In this document: positions 8,285-16,811 of the stretch, one piece after another | Layout of the letters: every line of letters begins with the position of its first letter | Position numbering within the stretch: the stretch's first letter is position 1 | DNA from: Jiangella sp. DSM 45060 | GTDB lineage: Bacteria > Actinomycetota > Actinomycetes > Jiangellales > Jiangellaceae | DNA length: 64,000 bases | Reading direction: 5' to 3' | Assembly: GCF_900105175.1 (NCBI RefSeq) | Contig: NZ_LT629771.1 | Span: 3,534,001 to 3,598,000 of the forward strand | The notes under the pieces: model-generated | What the model saw: only the letters and a program-made list of their open reading frames with translations | Database searches by the model: none | Told to the model about the DNA's origin: nothing | Program-made: the position numbers and the translations under genes

Positions 8285-9610
8285 TCAGAGCGCGGAGCGG
8301 TCCGCGAGCAGCGCCGCGTCGGGTACGGGCAGGGCGTCGGTCGCGGGCCGCTCCGGCGTGGATGGCAGCGGGTCCGGGACGGCGGTGAGGTCGCCCTCGA
8401 GGTCCGGTTGCGGCCCGGGCGGCGTCACGTCCAGGAAGGGCACGCCGGGCGGGGCCGCGGGCAGGTCACCGAGCGCCGCACCGGAGATGGCCGGCGTCCC
8501 GGCCGGGCAGACCGCCGCCGCCAGGGCGTCGGGCAGCACCGACGCGGACCCGTTGCCGTCCAGGCAGGTGCCGGTCGACGGCGCGCGGTCGGTGGAGACG
8601 TCGGCGATGTCGACGCGGTTGGCGGCGAAGGCGTTGGCGACGAACCGGTTGTCCAGCGACGGCACGTCCTCGGCGCTGGAGATGAGGGTGCCGGCGGTGG
8701 TGTTGCCGCCGATGAGGTTGCGCTCGATGACGTTCTGCTGGCCGCCGGCGATACCGATGCCGATGCCGAACCCGCCCTCGGCCTGCGCCGGCGAGTCGGC
8801 CTGGACGTTGTCGGTGATGACGTTGCCGACGACGAGGTTGTCGCGCTGCGGGACGAACGCCTCCTGGTAGTCCGACGTCAGCGTCAGCCCGACCCGGTTG
8901 CCGGCGAACCGGTTCCCGGTGATCAGCACGCCGCCGGAGGCGTTGGCGTTCTCGAACCCGACGGCGTTGCGCTCGGCCACGTTCCCGCTGACGACGGCGT
9001 CGCAGTCCTCGCACTGGCCCAGGTAGAACCCGGAGTCGGCGCCGCCGGAGGCGTAGCTGTCGACGATGGCGCCGTGCTGGGAGTGGAACGCGTAGATGCC
9101 GTACAGGCCGTTGTTCGTCGAGGTCACGTTGCGCACCTCGTAGCGCTGCAGCAGCTCCGCCTCGGGCGCCTCGCTGCTGTAGCCGCCGCCGGGCACGTTG
9201 CCGGAGGCGTCGTGGACGCCGGAGATCAGCACGCCGGCCAGGGTGTGCCGCGTCGCGGTGAGGTTCTGCACGCGGACGCCGTCGGCGATGCCGAGGATCC
9301 CGATGGCCCGCTCCCCCTCGCCGTCGACGACGACGCCGTTGCGGTCCAGGCCGCGGACGGTGACGTCGGGCTTGTCGACGACGACCGCCTCCGGGTACGT
9401 CCCGGCCTCGACCAGCACCAGGCCGCCCGGCCCGACCGCGGCCACCGCCTCGGTGATCGTCGCCGCGTCGGCCGGCACCCGCACCACCTCGGCGCCGCCG
9501 GCGGACGGGCTCGCGTCGGGCGAACCGCCGTCGGAGTCGTCGGACGAGGAACAGCCGGCGGCGACGAGGGCGACGACGAGCAGGGCCGCGTGGCGCAGAC
9601 GTGGTCTCAC
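8285..9610 (-). CDS. Secreted lipoprotein with right-handed parallel beta-helix (NosD-like)
   Basis: The 441-residue protein starts at GTG 9610 with a short signal peptide and a lipobox (VALVAAGC), followed by an Asp/Ser-rich linker. The body is a series of beta-helix coils with Asn ladders (for example NVTSTNNGLYGIYAFHSQ, NVAERNAVGFENANASGGVL, ITGNRFAGNRVGLTLTSDYQ, NAFAANRV). Such right-handed helices bind or cleave polysaccharides or act as surface scaffolds; no catalytic signature is clear. The open frame extends far upstream to 10381 but the upstream part is antisense-like arginine-rich sequence over the response regulator gene, so the lipoprotein start was preferred. Confidence 0.8.
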   Translation of the reverse strand: MRPRLRHAALLVVALVAAGCSSSDDSDGGSPDASPSAGGAEVVRVPADAATITEAVAAVGPGGLVLVEAGTYPEAVVVDKPDVTVRGLDRNGVVVDGEGERAIGILGIADGVRVQNLTATRHTLAGVLISGVHDASGNVPGGGYSSEAPEAELLQRYEVRNVTSTNNGLYGIYAFHSQHGAIVDSYASGGADSGFYLGQCEDCDAVVSGNVAERNAVGFENANASGGVLITGNRFAGNRVGLTLTSDYQEAFVPQRDNLVVGNVITDNVQADSPAQAEGGFGIGIGIAGGQQNVIERNLIGGNTTAGTLISSAEDVPSLDNRFVANAFAANRVDIADVSTDRAPSTGTCLDGNGSASVLPDALAAAVCPAGTPAISGAALGDLPAAPPGVPFLDVTPPGPQPDLEGDLTAVPDPLPSTPERPATDALPVPDAALLADRSAL

Positions 9611-9666
9611 CGCCGCACGGTAACCGGGCCGCCGGGGCGCGTGCGGCGCATTCGGCGGAAATGTGA

Positions 9667-10371
9667 TCAGTGCGGCATCCAGCGGTACCCGTGCTCCGGC
9701 CGGCCCGCCGACCCGTACCGCGGCGCCACCGTCGCGCGCCCCGTCGCCGCCAGGTACTCCAGGTAGCGACGCGCGCTGATGCGCGACAGCCCCACCCGCT
9801 CGGCCAGCTCGGACGCGGACAGGTCGCCGTCGGCGCCGGCCAGCTCGGCCGACACGAGGTCCAGGGTGCGTTCGGACAGCCCTTTCGGCAGCTTGACGGC
9901 GCCCGCGCCGGCCGCGGGGGTGCGCAGCAGCTCGTCGACCTGGCCCTGGTCCAGCCGCCCGCCGGCGGCCCGGGCCGCGGTGCGGCGCAGCTGCTCGCGG
10001 CGGGCCAGGTAGGTGTTCATCCGCTCGGCGAACACGTCCAGCGTGAACGGCTTCACCAGGTAGTCGACGACGCCGCCGGCCATCGCGGCGCGGACGGTGG
10101 CCAGCTCGCGCGCCGCGGTGATCGCGATGACGTCGACCTGCGGCGCGGACCGCGCCCGCAGCCGGTTGAGGAACTCGATGCCGGAGATGTCCGGCAGGTA
10201 GATGTCGAGCAGGATCAGCTCCGGCTCCAGCTCCTCGACGGCGCGCAGAGCGTCGGCGCCGAGGTGCACCTCGCCGACGACGGCGAAACCGGGCACCGCC
10301 TCGACGAAACCGCGGTGGATGGCGGCAACGGCGAAGTCGTCGTCGACGACGAGGGTGCGGACGTCGCTCAC
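9667..10371 (-). CDS. CitB/DcuR-type response regulator
   Basis: The 234-residue protein has an N-terminal receiver domain with acidic pair VVDDD (~8-12), phosphoacceptor Asp in LILLDIYLPDISG (~54-66) and Lys in DYLVKPF (~105). The C-terminus is a winged-helix DNA-binding domain (LSASELAERVGLSRISARRY) of the CitB/DctR family. GTG at 10371 overlaps the stop of the sensor kinase (GTGA). With the kinase it should control uptake of a di- or tricarboxylate, most likely the divergently oriented tctCBA genes. Confidence 0.88.
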   Translation of the reverse strand: MSDVRTLVVDDDFAVAAIHRGFVEAVPGFAVVGEVHLGADALRAVEELEPELILLDIYLPDISGIEFLNRLRARSAPQVDVIAITAARELATVRAAMAGGVVDYLVKPFTLDVFAERMNTYLARREQLRRTAARAAGGRLDQGQVDELLRTPAAGAGAVKLPKGLSERTLDLVSAELAGADGDLSASELAERVGLSRISARRYLEYLAATGRATVAPRYGSAGRPEHGYRWMPH

Positions 10372-11960
10372 GGGCGAACACCCGCCGGGACCCGCGCGGG
10401 CAGCACGACCTCGAACTCCGCTCCCCCGCTGGCGGAGTCGCGCACCGTCACCCGGCCGCCGCGGCGCTGCACGATGCGGTGCACCAGCGCCAGCCCGATG
10501 CCGCGCCCGGCGCCCTGCGACGCGGCCTTCGAGGTGAAGCCGGCGGAGAAGATCAGCCTGCGCTGGTCGACCGGCACGCCCGGGCCGTCGTCGGCCACCA
10601 GCACGCGCACCTCGCCGCCGTCGGACTGGTCGATGCGGACGTCGACGGTGCCGCCGTGGCCGGTCGCGTCGGCGGCGTTGTCGACCAGGTTGCCGAGGAT
10701 CGTCACCAGCTCGTCGCCGTCGTCGTCCAGCCGCGACTCCGGGTCGACCCGCAGGGTGAGGCCGCGTTCGCGGCAGGTCGCGGCCTTCGCCAGCAGCAGC
10801 GCCGACACCGCGGGCGCCGTCACGCCGTCGGCGACGGTGCGGGTGACGGTCCCGCCGCGCCCGACCCGGTCGATGAACGACACGGCGTCGTCGGTGCGGC
10901 CCAGCTCCAGCAGCCCGGACACCACGTGCAGGTGGTTGGAGAACTCGTGCGCCTGCGCGCGCAGCGCCTCGGTCAGCGACCGCGCGCCCTCCAGCTCGCG
11001 CAGCGCGTCGTGCAGCTCGGTGCGGTCGCGCAGCGTCAGGACGACACCGACGGAGCGGCCGTCCGACGTCGCGGACCGCCGGTTGACGACCAGGATGCGC
11101 ACCCCGGCCAGCACCAGCCGGTCGGTGACATCGGCGTCGTCGGTCGCGACGGCGGCCAGCGTCGGCTCCAGCACCTCGGCCGCGGGCCGCCCGGTGAGCT
11201 CGCCGCCGTCGCCGTCGAGGTCGAGCAGCCGCCGCGCCTCGTCGTTGACCAGCGCGATGCGCCCGGCGTCGTCCAGCGCGACGACGCCCTCGCGGATGCC
11301 GTGCAGCATGGCGTCGCGGGTCTCCAGCAGCGTCGCGATCTCGTCCGGCTCCAGCTTGAAGATGCGCCGCCTGACGACGTGCGTCACCCAGGTCGCGCCC
11401 AGCGTCCCGAGCACCGCGGCGGCGGCCAGCCAGGCCAGCAGCGTCGGGATGTCCTCGAGAAGGTCGTCCTGCAGCTCCGACTCCAGCGTGCCCACCGACA
11501 CCGTGCCGATGACGGTCCCGGCGGCGTCGAACACCGGCACCTTCACCCGCCACGAGCGGCCCAGCGTGCCGGTCTGCGTGCCGACGTACACCTCGCCGGA
11601 CAGCGGGATGCTCGGGTCGGTGGAGACCGGCTCGCCGATGCGGTCCGGGTCGGGGTGCGAGTAGCGGATGCCGGACTCGTCGGTCACCACGACGTACGTG
11701 ACGTTCGAGGCCTCGCGGATCAGCTCGGCCAGCGGCTGGATGGTCGACGACGGGTCCGGGTCGTCGAACGCGTCGAGCACCGACGGCAGTCCGGCGACGC
11801 TGTCGGCGACGGCGATCATGCGGTCCTGGTAGCTGTCGCGGATCTGCTCGGCCTGCAGCCACGCGGCCAGCCCGCCCGCGGAGACGACCGTGACGAGCAC
11901 GATCGCCAGCTGCAGCGCGAGCAGTTGCACCCGCAACGAGACCGACCTGAGCATGCGCAT
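10368..11960 (-). CDS. CitA/DcuS-type sensor histidine kinase
   Basis: The 530-residue protein has a first membrane helix (~12-34), an extracytoplasmic PAS/sCache-like domain (~40-170, with YVVVTDESGIRYSHPDPDR, the carboxylate-sensing CitA signature), a second helix (~178-198), a cytoplasmic PAS domain with DAMLHGIREGVVALDDAGR, a DHp region with EFSNHLHVVSGLLELG in which His is the likely phosphorylation site, and a C-terminal HATPase_c with ILGNLVDNAADAT and DDGPGVP. This order is the CitA/DcuS family. The start at 11960 was chosen as the first ATG before helix 1; an ATG six bases downstream is also possible. It is co-transcribed with the response regulator. Confidence 0.88.
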   Translation of the reverse strand: MRMLRSVSLRVQLLALQLAIVLVTVVSAGGLAAWLQAEQIRDSYQDRMIAVADSVAGLPSVLDAFDDPDPSSTIQPLAELIREASNVTYVVVTDESGIRYSHPDPDRIGEPVSTDPSIPLSGEVYVGTQTGTLGRSWRVKVPVFDAAGTVIGTVSVGTLESELQDDLLEDIPTLLAWLAAAAVLGTLGATWVTHVVRRRIFKLEPDEIATLLETRDAMLHGIREGVVALDDAGRIALVNDEARRLLDLDGDGGELTGRPAAEVLEPTLAAVATDDADVTDRLVLAGVRILVVNRRSATSDGRSVGVVLTLRDRTELHDALRELEGARSLTEALRAQAHEFSNHLHVVSGLLELGRTDDAVSFIDRVGRGGTVTRTVADGVTAPAVSALLLAKAATCRERGLTLRVDPESRLDDDGDELVTILGNLVDNAADATGHGGTVDVRIDQSDGGEVRVLVADDGPGVPVDQRRLIFSAGFTSKAASQGAGRGIGLALVHRIVQRRGGRVTVRDSASGGAEFEVVLPARVPAGVRP

Positions 11961-12068
11961 CAGTGTGCACCGAGCGGCGCCGCACCGAAACACGACCGAA
12001 ATGATCAATACGACCAGTACGACCGGAGAGTTCCGGCAGCTGCGCCCCGCTCCTAGCCTCCAACGTCA

Positions 12069-12087
12069 CCACGCCCCTGTGGCGTGG
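12069..12087 (+). other. Small hairpin in tctC leader
   Basis: CCACGCC, five-base loop, GGCGTGG forms a perfect 7-bp stem that ends 14 bases upstream of the AGGAGG ribosome site of tctC. It may be a leader RNA structure. Upstream, TACGACC occurs twice (in 12009-12026), 11 bp apart, as a possible activator site. Confidence 0.35.
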
Positions 12088-12109
12088 ACCACAGACACCA
12101 GGAGGAGTC

Positions 12110-13105
12110 ATGCGAGGTCCCATCCGGGTCGCGATCGGCGCGGTGGCGCTGGCGACGGTGCTGGCCGCCTGCGGCGGCAGCGACTCGACGACGGACTCCG
12201 GTTCCGGCGTCGAGGACCTGTCCATCATGGTGCCGGCCGACCCGGGCGGCGGCTGGGACCAGACCGGCCGCGCGTTCCAGAAGGCCCTCGACGAGACCGG
12301 CCTGGCCGGCGGCGCCGAGGTGACGAACGTGGGCGGCGCCGGCGGCACCGTCGGGCTGGCCCAGCTGGCCAACCAGCGCGGCGGCGGCACGACGTTGATG
12401 GTGACGGGCCTCGTCATGGTCGGCGCGGTCGAGACGAACCAGTCGCAGGCCCGGCTCGAGGACACCACCCCGATCGCCCGGCTGACGTCTGAGGACCTCA
12501 TCGTCGTCGTCCCGGCGGAGTCGCCGTACCAGACCGTGAACGACCTGGTCGACGACATCGTCGCCACCGGCAAGGACGTCGCCGTCACCGGCGGGTCGGC
12601 CGGCGGCGCCGACCACATCCTCGCGGGCCTGCTGCTCAAGGACGCCGGGGTGCCAGCTGAGGAACTGATCGACACGCTCAACTACATCGCCTACTCCGGC
12701 GGCGGCGAGTCGCTGGCGGCGCTGCTCGGCGGCCAGGTCGACGCCGGCATCTCCGGCGTCGGCGAGTACTCCGAGCAGGTCGCGGCCGGTGAGCTGCGCG
12801 CGCTCGCGGTCTCCGGCCCGGAGCGGGTCGAGGGCATCGACGCGCCGACGCTGACCGAGGCCGGCTACGACGTCGAGCTGACGAACTGGCGCGGGCTGGT
12901 CGCGTCCGGCGACATCTCCGACGATGACCGCGCGGCGCTGGTCGACCTCGTCACCGACCTGCACGGCTCCGAGGAGTGGAAGGCCGAGCTGGAGCGGGCC
13001 GGGTGGGGCGACACGTTCCTCGCCGGCGACGAGTTCGACGCGTTCCTGGACGAGGAGATCAGCTCCGTGCAGGACGTGCTGCGCGACATCGGGCTGGTGC
13101 AGTGA
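12110..13105 (+). CDS. tctC: Tripartite tricarboxylate transporter, substrate-binding lipoprotein (TctC)
   Basis: The 331-residue protein has a lipoprotein signal peptide (VALATVLAACGGS, lipid-bearing Cys ~21) and the TctC/Bug fold. Family motifs include IMVPADPGGGWDQTGRAFQKAL near the mature N-terminus and the later GGGESLAALLGGQVDAG. It captures a carboxylate outside the membrane and hands it to TctAB. A strong AGGAGG lies 6-8 bases upstream of the ATG. The gene begins a tctC-tctB-tctA operon with overlapping cistrons and is divergent from a CitAB-type two-component system, which suggests control by citrate or a related acid. The exact ligand is not decided by sequence. Confidence 0.92.
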   Translation: MRGPIRVAIGAVALATVLAACGGSDSTTDSGSGVEDLSIMVPADPGGGWDQTGRAFQKALDETGLAGGAEVTNVGGAGGTVGLAQLANQRGGGTTLMVTGLVMVGAVETNQSQARLEDTTPIARLTSEDLIVVVPAESPYQTVNDLVDDIVATGKDVAVTGGSAGGADHILAGLLLKDAGVPAEELIDTLNYIAYSGGGESLAALLGGQVDAGISGVGEYSEQVAAGELRALAVSGPERVEGIDAPTLTEAGYDVELTNWRGLVASGDISDDDRAALVDLVTDLHGSEEWKAELERAGWGDTFLAGDEFDAFLDEEISSVQDVLRDIGLVQ

Positions 13106-13704
13106 CGGTGCCCGCCACCGACGGACCGGCGCCGGCCGCGAGCGGCACCGGTCTCCCCGGCCCGCCGGACTCCGGCGGGCGGCTCGGCGGGCCGGGGCCC
13201 GGGCGTTCGCTCCTCAGCCGGGCCGAGGAGTACGTCATCGGCGCGCTCATCGCGGGTCTCGGCGTGTTCGTGCTGGCCGACACCGCGACCATCGCGGTGC
13301 CCGGGTCGTCGAACGCGATGGGGCCGCGGACCTTCCCGTACGTCGTCGGCGCCGTGCTCGTCGGCGCCGGCATCGCGGTGCTGGTGGCGACGGCGCGCGG
13401 CCGCGTCGGCGCGGCCGAGGACGGCGAGGACGTCGACCCGAACGCCGGGACCGACTGGCGCACCGTCGTGCAGCTGGTCGCGGCGTTTCTCGTGCACGCC
13501 TGGCTGATCGAACGGGCCGGCTGGCCGCTGGCGATCGCCGTCCTGTTCGCCGGCGCCGCGTGGACGCTGGGCGCGCGGCCGTGGTGGCGCCCGGTCGTCG
13601 CCGGCATCGTGCTCGCGCTGGTGCTGCAGGTGGTGTTCGGGACCGGGCTCGGGCTGTCGCTGCCCGCCGGCCTGCTGGAAGGGGTGCCGCTCATCGATGG
13701 CTGA
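13102..13704 (+). CDS. tctB: Tripartite tricarboxylate transporter, small membrane subunit (TctB)
   Basis: The 200-residue protein has a proline/glycine-rich N-terminal tail and four hydrophobic helices (first [17 protein letters not shown] at ~45-61), with the family segment [17 protein letters not shown]. TctB is the poorly conserved small subunit that pairs with TctA. GTG overlaps the tctC stop by four bases and the 3' end overlaps tctA by eight, so the three are translationally coupled. Confidence 0.88.
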   Translation: MTVPATDGPAPAASGTGLPGPPDSGGRLGGPGPGRSLLSRAEEYVIGALIAGLGVFVLADTATIAVPGSSNAMGPRTFPYVVGAVLVGAGIAVLVATARGRVGAAEDGEDVDPNAGTDWRTVVQLVAAFLVHAWLIERAGWPLAIAVLFAGAAWTLGARPWWRPVVAGIVLALVLQVVFGTGLGLSLPAGLLEGVPLIDG

Positions 13705-15223
13705 CGCGACCGCGGTGCTGGACGGCTTCGCCAACGCCCTCCAGCCCATGTACCTGCTGTACGCGCTGCTCGGCGTGTTCGTCGGGACGGCCGTCGGCGT
13801 GCTGCCCGGCATCGGCCCGGCGATGGCCGTCGCGCTGCTGCTGCCGCTGACCTACGAGCTGGACGTCACCGCCGCGATGATCGTGTTCGCCGGCATCTAC
13901 TACGGCGGCATGTACGGCGGCTCGACGACGTCGATCCTGCTCAACACGCCCGGCGAGTCCGCGTCGATCGTCACCGCAGTCGAGGGCAACAGGATGGCAC
14001 GCGCCGGGCGCGGGGCCGCGGCGCTGGCGACCGCGGCGCTGGGGTCGTTCGTCGCCGGGACCATCGGCACGCTGGCGCTGACGCTGCTGGCGCCGGTGAT
14101 CGCCGACTGGGCCGTGCAGCTCGGCCCGGCCGACTACGTCGCGCTGATGGTCGTCGCGTTCGTGACGGTGGGCGCGCTGCTCGGGTCGTCGGTGGCGCGC
14201 GGGCTGGCGTCGCTGGCGCTGGGCCTGTTCGTCGGGCTGATCGGCACCGACACCCTCACCGGGCAGCAACGCTTCACCTTCGGCGTCCCGCTGCTCGCCG
14301 ACGGCGTCGACGTCGTGGTCGTGGCGGTGGGCGTGTTCGCCGTCGGCGAGGCGCTGTACGTCGCGTCGCGGCTGCGGCACGGGCCGGTCGAGGTGATCCC
14401 GGTGCCGCGCGGCTGGCGCTCGTGGATGTCGCGCTCGGACTGGTCGCGGTCGTGGCGGCCGTGGCTGCGCGGCACCGCCATCGGCTTCCCCGTCGGGACC
14501 ATCCCGGCCGGCGGCGCCGACGTCTCCACCTTCCTCTCCTACGCGACGGAGAAGAAGCTGGCCAAGGGTCGTCACAAGGACGAATTCGGCCACGGCGCCA
14601 TCGAGGGCGTCGCCGGTCCCGAGGCGGCCAACAACGCCGCGGCCGCCGGCGTGCTGGTGCCGCTGCTGACCCTCGGCCTGCCGACGACGGCGACCGCCGC
14701 CGTGATGATCGCGGCGTTCCAGACCTACGGCATCCAGCCCGGGCCGCTGCTGTTCGAGAACCAGCCGGTGCTGGTGTGGACGCTGGTGGCGAGCCTCTAC
14801 ATCGGCAACCTCATGCTGCTGGTGTTCAACCTGCCGCTGGTCGGGCTGTGGGTGAAGGTGCTGCAGATCCCCCGTCACTACCTGTACGCGGGCATCCTCA
14901 CCTTCGCCGCGCTGGGCAGCTACGCGCTCAACTTCTCCCCTGTCGACCTGCTGTTGCTGCTGGGCATCGGGCTGGCCGGGTTCTTCATGCGCCGGCACGG
15001 CTACCCCGCCGCGCCCCTCGTCGTCGGCATGATCCTCGGCCCGATGGCGGAGGAGCAGGTGCGCCGGACGCTGGCGATCAGCCAGGGCGACCTGACGGCG
15101 CTCGTGACCAGCCCGTTCGCGGCCGTGGCGTACGGCCTGCTGCTGGTGCTGCTCGGCCTGGCGCTGTGGGCGCGGCAACGCGAGCGGCGGCTGAACGAGA
15201 AGGAACCGGCGGTGATGTCGTGA
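13697..15223 (+). CDS. tctA: Tripartite tricarboxylate transporter, large membrane subunit (TctA)
   Basis: The 508-residue polytopic protein has about 11-12 membrane helices and the family signatures [20 protein letters not shown] and [20 protein letters not shown] near the N-terminus, and a second related repeat [20 protein letters not shown] in the centre. It is the transport pore of the tripartite system and uses an ion gradient rather than ATP. Length agrees with the family. It is the last gene of the operon; 91 bp without a gene follow before the next coding region. Confidence 0.93.
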   Translation: MADATAVLDGFANALQPMYLLYALLGVFVGTAVGVLPGIGPAMAVALLLPLTYELDVTAAMIVFAGIYYGGMYGGSTTSILLNTPGESASIVTAVEGNRMARAGRGAAALATAALGSFVAGTIGTLALTLLAPVIADWAVQLGPADYVALMVVAFVTVGALLGSSVARGLASLALGLFVGLIGTDTLTGQQRFTFGVPLLADGVDVVVVAVGVFAVGEALYVASRLRHGPVEVIPVPRGWRSWMSRSDWSRSWRPWLRGTAIGFPVGTIPAGGADVSTFLSYATEKKLAKGRHKDEFGHGAIEGVAGPEAANNAAAAGVLVPLLTLGLPTTATAAVMIAAFQTYGIQPGPLLFENQPVLVWTLVASLYIGNLMLLVFNLPLVGLWVKVLQIPRHYLYAGILTFAALGSYALNFSPVDLLLLLGIGLAGFFMRRHGYPAAPLVVGMILGPMAEEQVRRTLAISQGDLTALVTSPFAAVAYGLLLVLLGLALWARQRERRLNEKEPAVMS

Positions 15224-15314
15224 CGGCGTCGGGTACTGACGTGGCGGGGCGCGACCGATGAGTTCGTGGCTCCCGGCCGGTCAGAGCTCGTGACGTCCTA
15301 GGAAAGGAACCGCC

Positions 15315-15920
15315 ATGCCGGAACTTCTCGTCGACTTCATCACCTCCCTCGACGGCCACGCGTCGGCCGATGGATGGCCCGGATTCTGGGGCCTCGAGGG
15401 CCCGGAGTACCTCGCGTGGCTCGGCGAGCAGCCCGAGGTCACCTACCTGATGGGAGCGAACACCTACCGCCTGATGTCGGGCTTCTCCGCCGGCGAGGTC
15501 CCGAGCGGCCAGGACGAGTTCAGGCCCGAGGAAGAGGCGTCCGTCGACGAGCTCACGCGAGCGTCCAAGGTGGTGTTCTCCTCCTCGCTCGAGGAGCCAC
15601 TGACGTGGGCCAACTGCACGCTGGTCCGCGACGACGCCGTCGAGGCGGTCCGCGCCATGAAGTCGAGTGGCTCGGGACTCCTCAGCACGATCGGCAGCCT
15701 CAGCCTGTGCCGGTCCCTGCTACGAGCCGGACTCGTCGACCGCTTCCGGGTCGGGATCTTCCCGGTGATCACCGGGGCCACGGGCGCCGAACGCATCTAC
15801 GACGGCTACCCGGACGTCGCCCTCGAGATGACCGAGCACCGCACCTTCGACGGCCGCATCCAGCTGGTCGAGTACAAGCCCCGCGTGCTCGAGCACCCGC
15901 CGCTCGGCGCCCCCGCGTGA
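15315..15920 (+). CDS. RibD C-terminal/dihydrofolate reductase-like protein
   Basis: The 201-residue protein begins LLVDFITSLDGHASADGWPG and contains VTYLMGANTYRLMSG and GSGLLSTIGSLSLCRSLLRAGLVDRFRVGIFPVITG, the pattern of the RibD_C/DHFR-like family. Members bind NADPH and reduce pteridine- or pyrimidine-like rings; many stand-alone copies have no known substrate. The start ATG follows AGGAAAGG. It is probably transcribed alone, since 90 bp separate it from tctA. Confidence 0.82.
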   Translation: MPELLVDFITSLDGHASADGWPGFWGLEGPEYLAWLGEQPEVTYLMGANTYRLMSGFSAGEVPSGQDEFRPEEEASVDELTRASKVVFSSSLEEPLTWANCTLVRDDAVEAVRAMKSSGSGLLSTIGSLSLCRSLLRAGLVDRFRVGIFPVITGATGAERIYDGYPDVALEMTEHRTFDGRIQLVEYKPRVLEHPPLGAPA

Positions 15921-16002
15921 CGTCGTCGTCCGCCGTGTTGTCGTAACGGCCTGCTCGCCGTTCGTCTCCTGGGTAGAAAGGATCGAGGACCCAGGAGGAC
16001 AG

Positions 16003-16473
16003 ATGAGCGTGACACCGATCCCTGACACCTACCGCAGGGTCACCCCGTGCCTCGTCGTGCGCGGGGCGGCGCGGGCGCTGGAGTTCTACGCCGACGTGTT
16101 CGGCGCGACCGAGCGCCTGCGCTTCCCCGGGCCCGGCGGCAGCGTCGCCCACGCCGAGATCGTCATCGGCGACTCCGTGCTGATCGTCGAGGACGCGTCG
16201 CCGATGATGGGCACCGAGCCGCCGCCGGAGGGCGGGCTGCCCGGCTCGCCGGCGTTCCTCTTCGTCTACGTCGAGGACGTCGACGCGGTCGTGGCGCGGG
16301 CGGTCGAGAAGGGCGCGACCCTGAAGCGAGCGCCGGAGAACCAGTTCTACGGCGACCGCGACGGCTATGTCGTCGACCCGTTCGGGCACGGCTGGACCAT
16401 CGCGACGCACGTCGAGGACGTCGCCCCGGACGAGCTGGCCCACCGGCTGGCCGCGATGCAGGGAGCCGGATGA
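16003..16473 (+). CDS. VOC family protein (PhnB/glyoxalase-like)
   Basis: The 156-residue protein has two beta-alpha-beta-beta-beta modules of the vicinal oxygen chelate fold: TPCLVVRGAARALEFYADVFGA (module 1) and FLFVYVEDVDAVVARAVEKG with DRDGYVVDPFGHGWTIATHV (module 2). This is the PhnB-like subgroup seen next to YCII proteins and ECF sigma factors. A clear AGGAGG precedes the ATG. ATGA overlap joins it to the YCII gene. Substrate is unknown; roles in stress or resistance are inferred from the family only. Confidence 0.83.
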   Translation: MSVTPIPDTYRRVTPCLVVRGAARALEFYADVFGATERLRFPGPGGSVAHAEIVIGDSVLIVEDASPMMGTEPPPEGGLPGSPAFLFVYVEDVDAVVARAVEKGATLKRAPENQFYGDRDGYVVDPFGHGWTIATHVEDVAPDELAHRLAAMQGAG

Positions 16474-16811
16474 AGTACGTGCTGTTGTTCGTCGACACCG
16501 AGCAGTTCCACGCCGACCTCCAGGCGCTGACGCCCGACGACCGCGCCCGCGCGTTCGCCAAGGTGGACGAGTGGATGGCCGAGCACCGTGACGTCATCCG
16601 CGGCGGCAACAAGCTGCAGGACCCGGACACCGCCACCACCGTCCGCCTCGACGGGCCGGCGCCGATCGTCACCGACGGCCCGTTCGTCGAGGGCAAGGAG
16701 GTGGTCAGCGGCTACCTCGAGATCGAGGTCGCCGACCTCGACGAGGCGCTGCGCATGGTGCGGACGTGGCCGGGCTGCCCGGTGGTCGAGATCCGGCCGC
16801 TGGAGTCGTGA
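16470..16811 (+). CDS. YCII-related (DGPF) protein
   Basis: The 113-residue protein starts MKYVLLFVDTE and contains the diagnostic TDGPFVEGKEVVSGYLEIEV (DGPF motif), with the YCII fold and His/Asp residues of unknown catalytic role. It is translated from an ATG overlapping the VOC stop and its TGA overlaps the GTG of the sigma factor gene. DGPF proteins are typical partners of ECF42 sigma factors and are usually in their regulon. Confidence 0.9.
   Translation: MKYVLLFVDTEQFHADLQALTPDDRARAFAKVDEWMAEHRDVIRGGNKLQDPDTATTVRLDGPAPIVTDGPFVEGKEVVSGYLEIEVADLDEALRMVRTWPGCPVVEIRPLES

Noticed and set aside
9611-10381. N-terminal extension of the beta-helix lipoprotein
   Set aside because: The extra ~257 codons lie over the response regulator gene and are Arg-rich; a lipoprotein signal begins exactly at GTG 9610.
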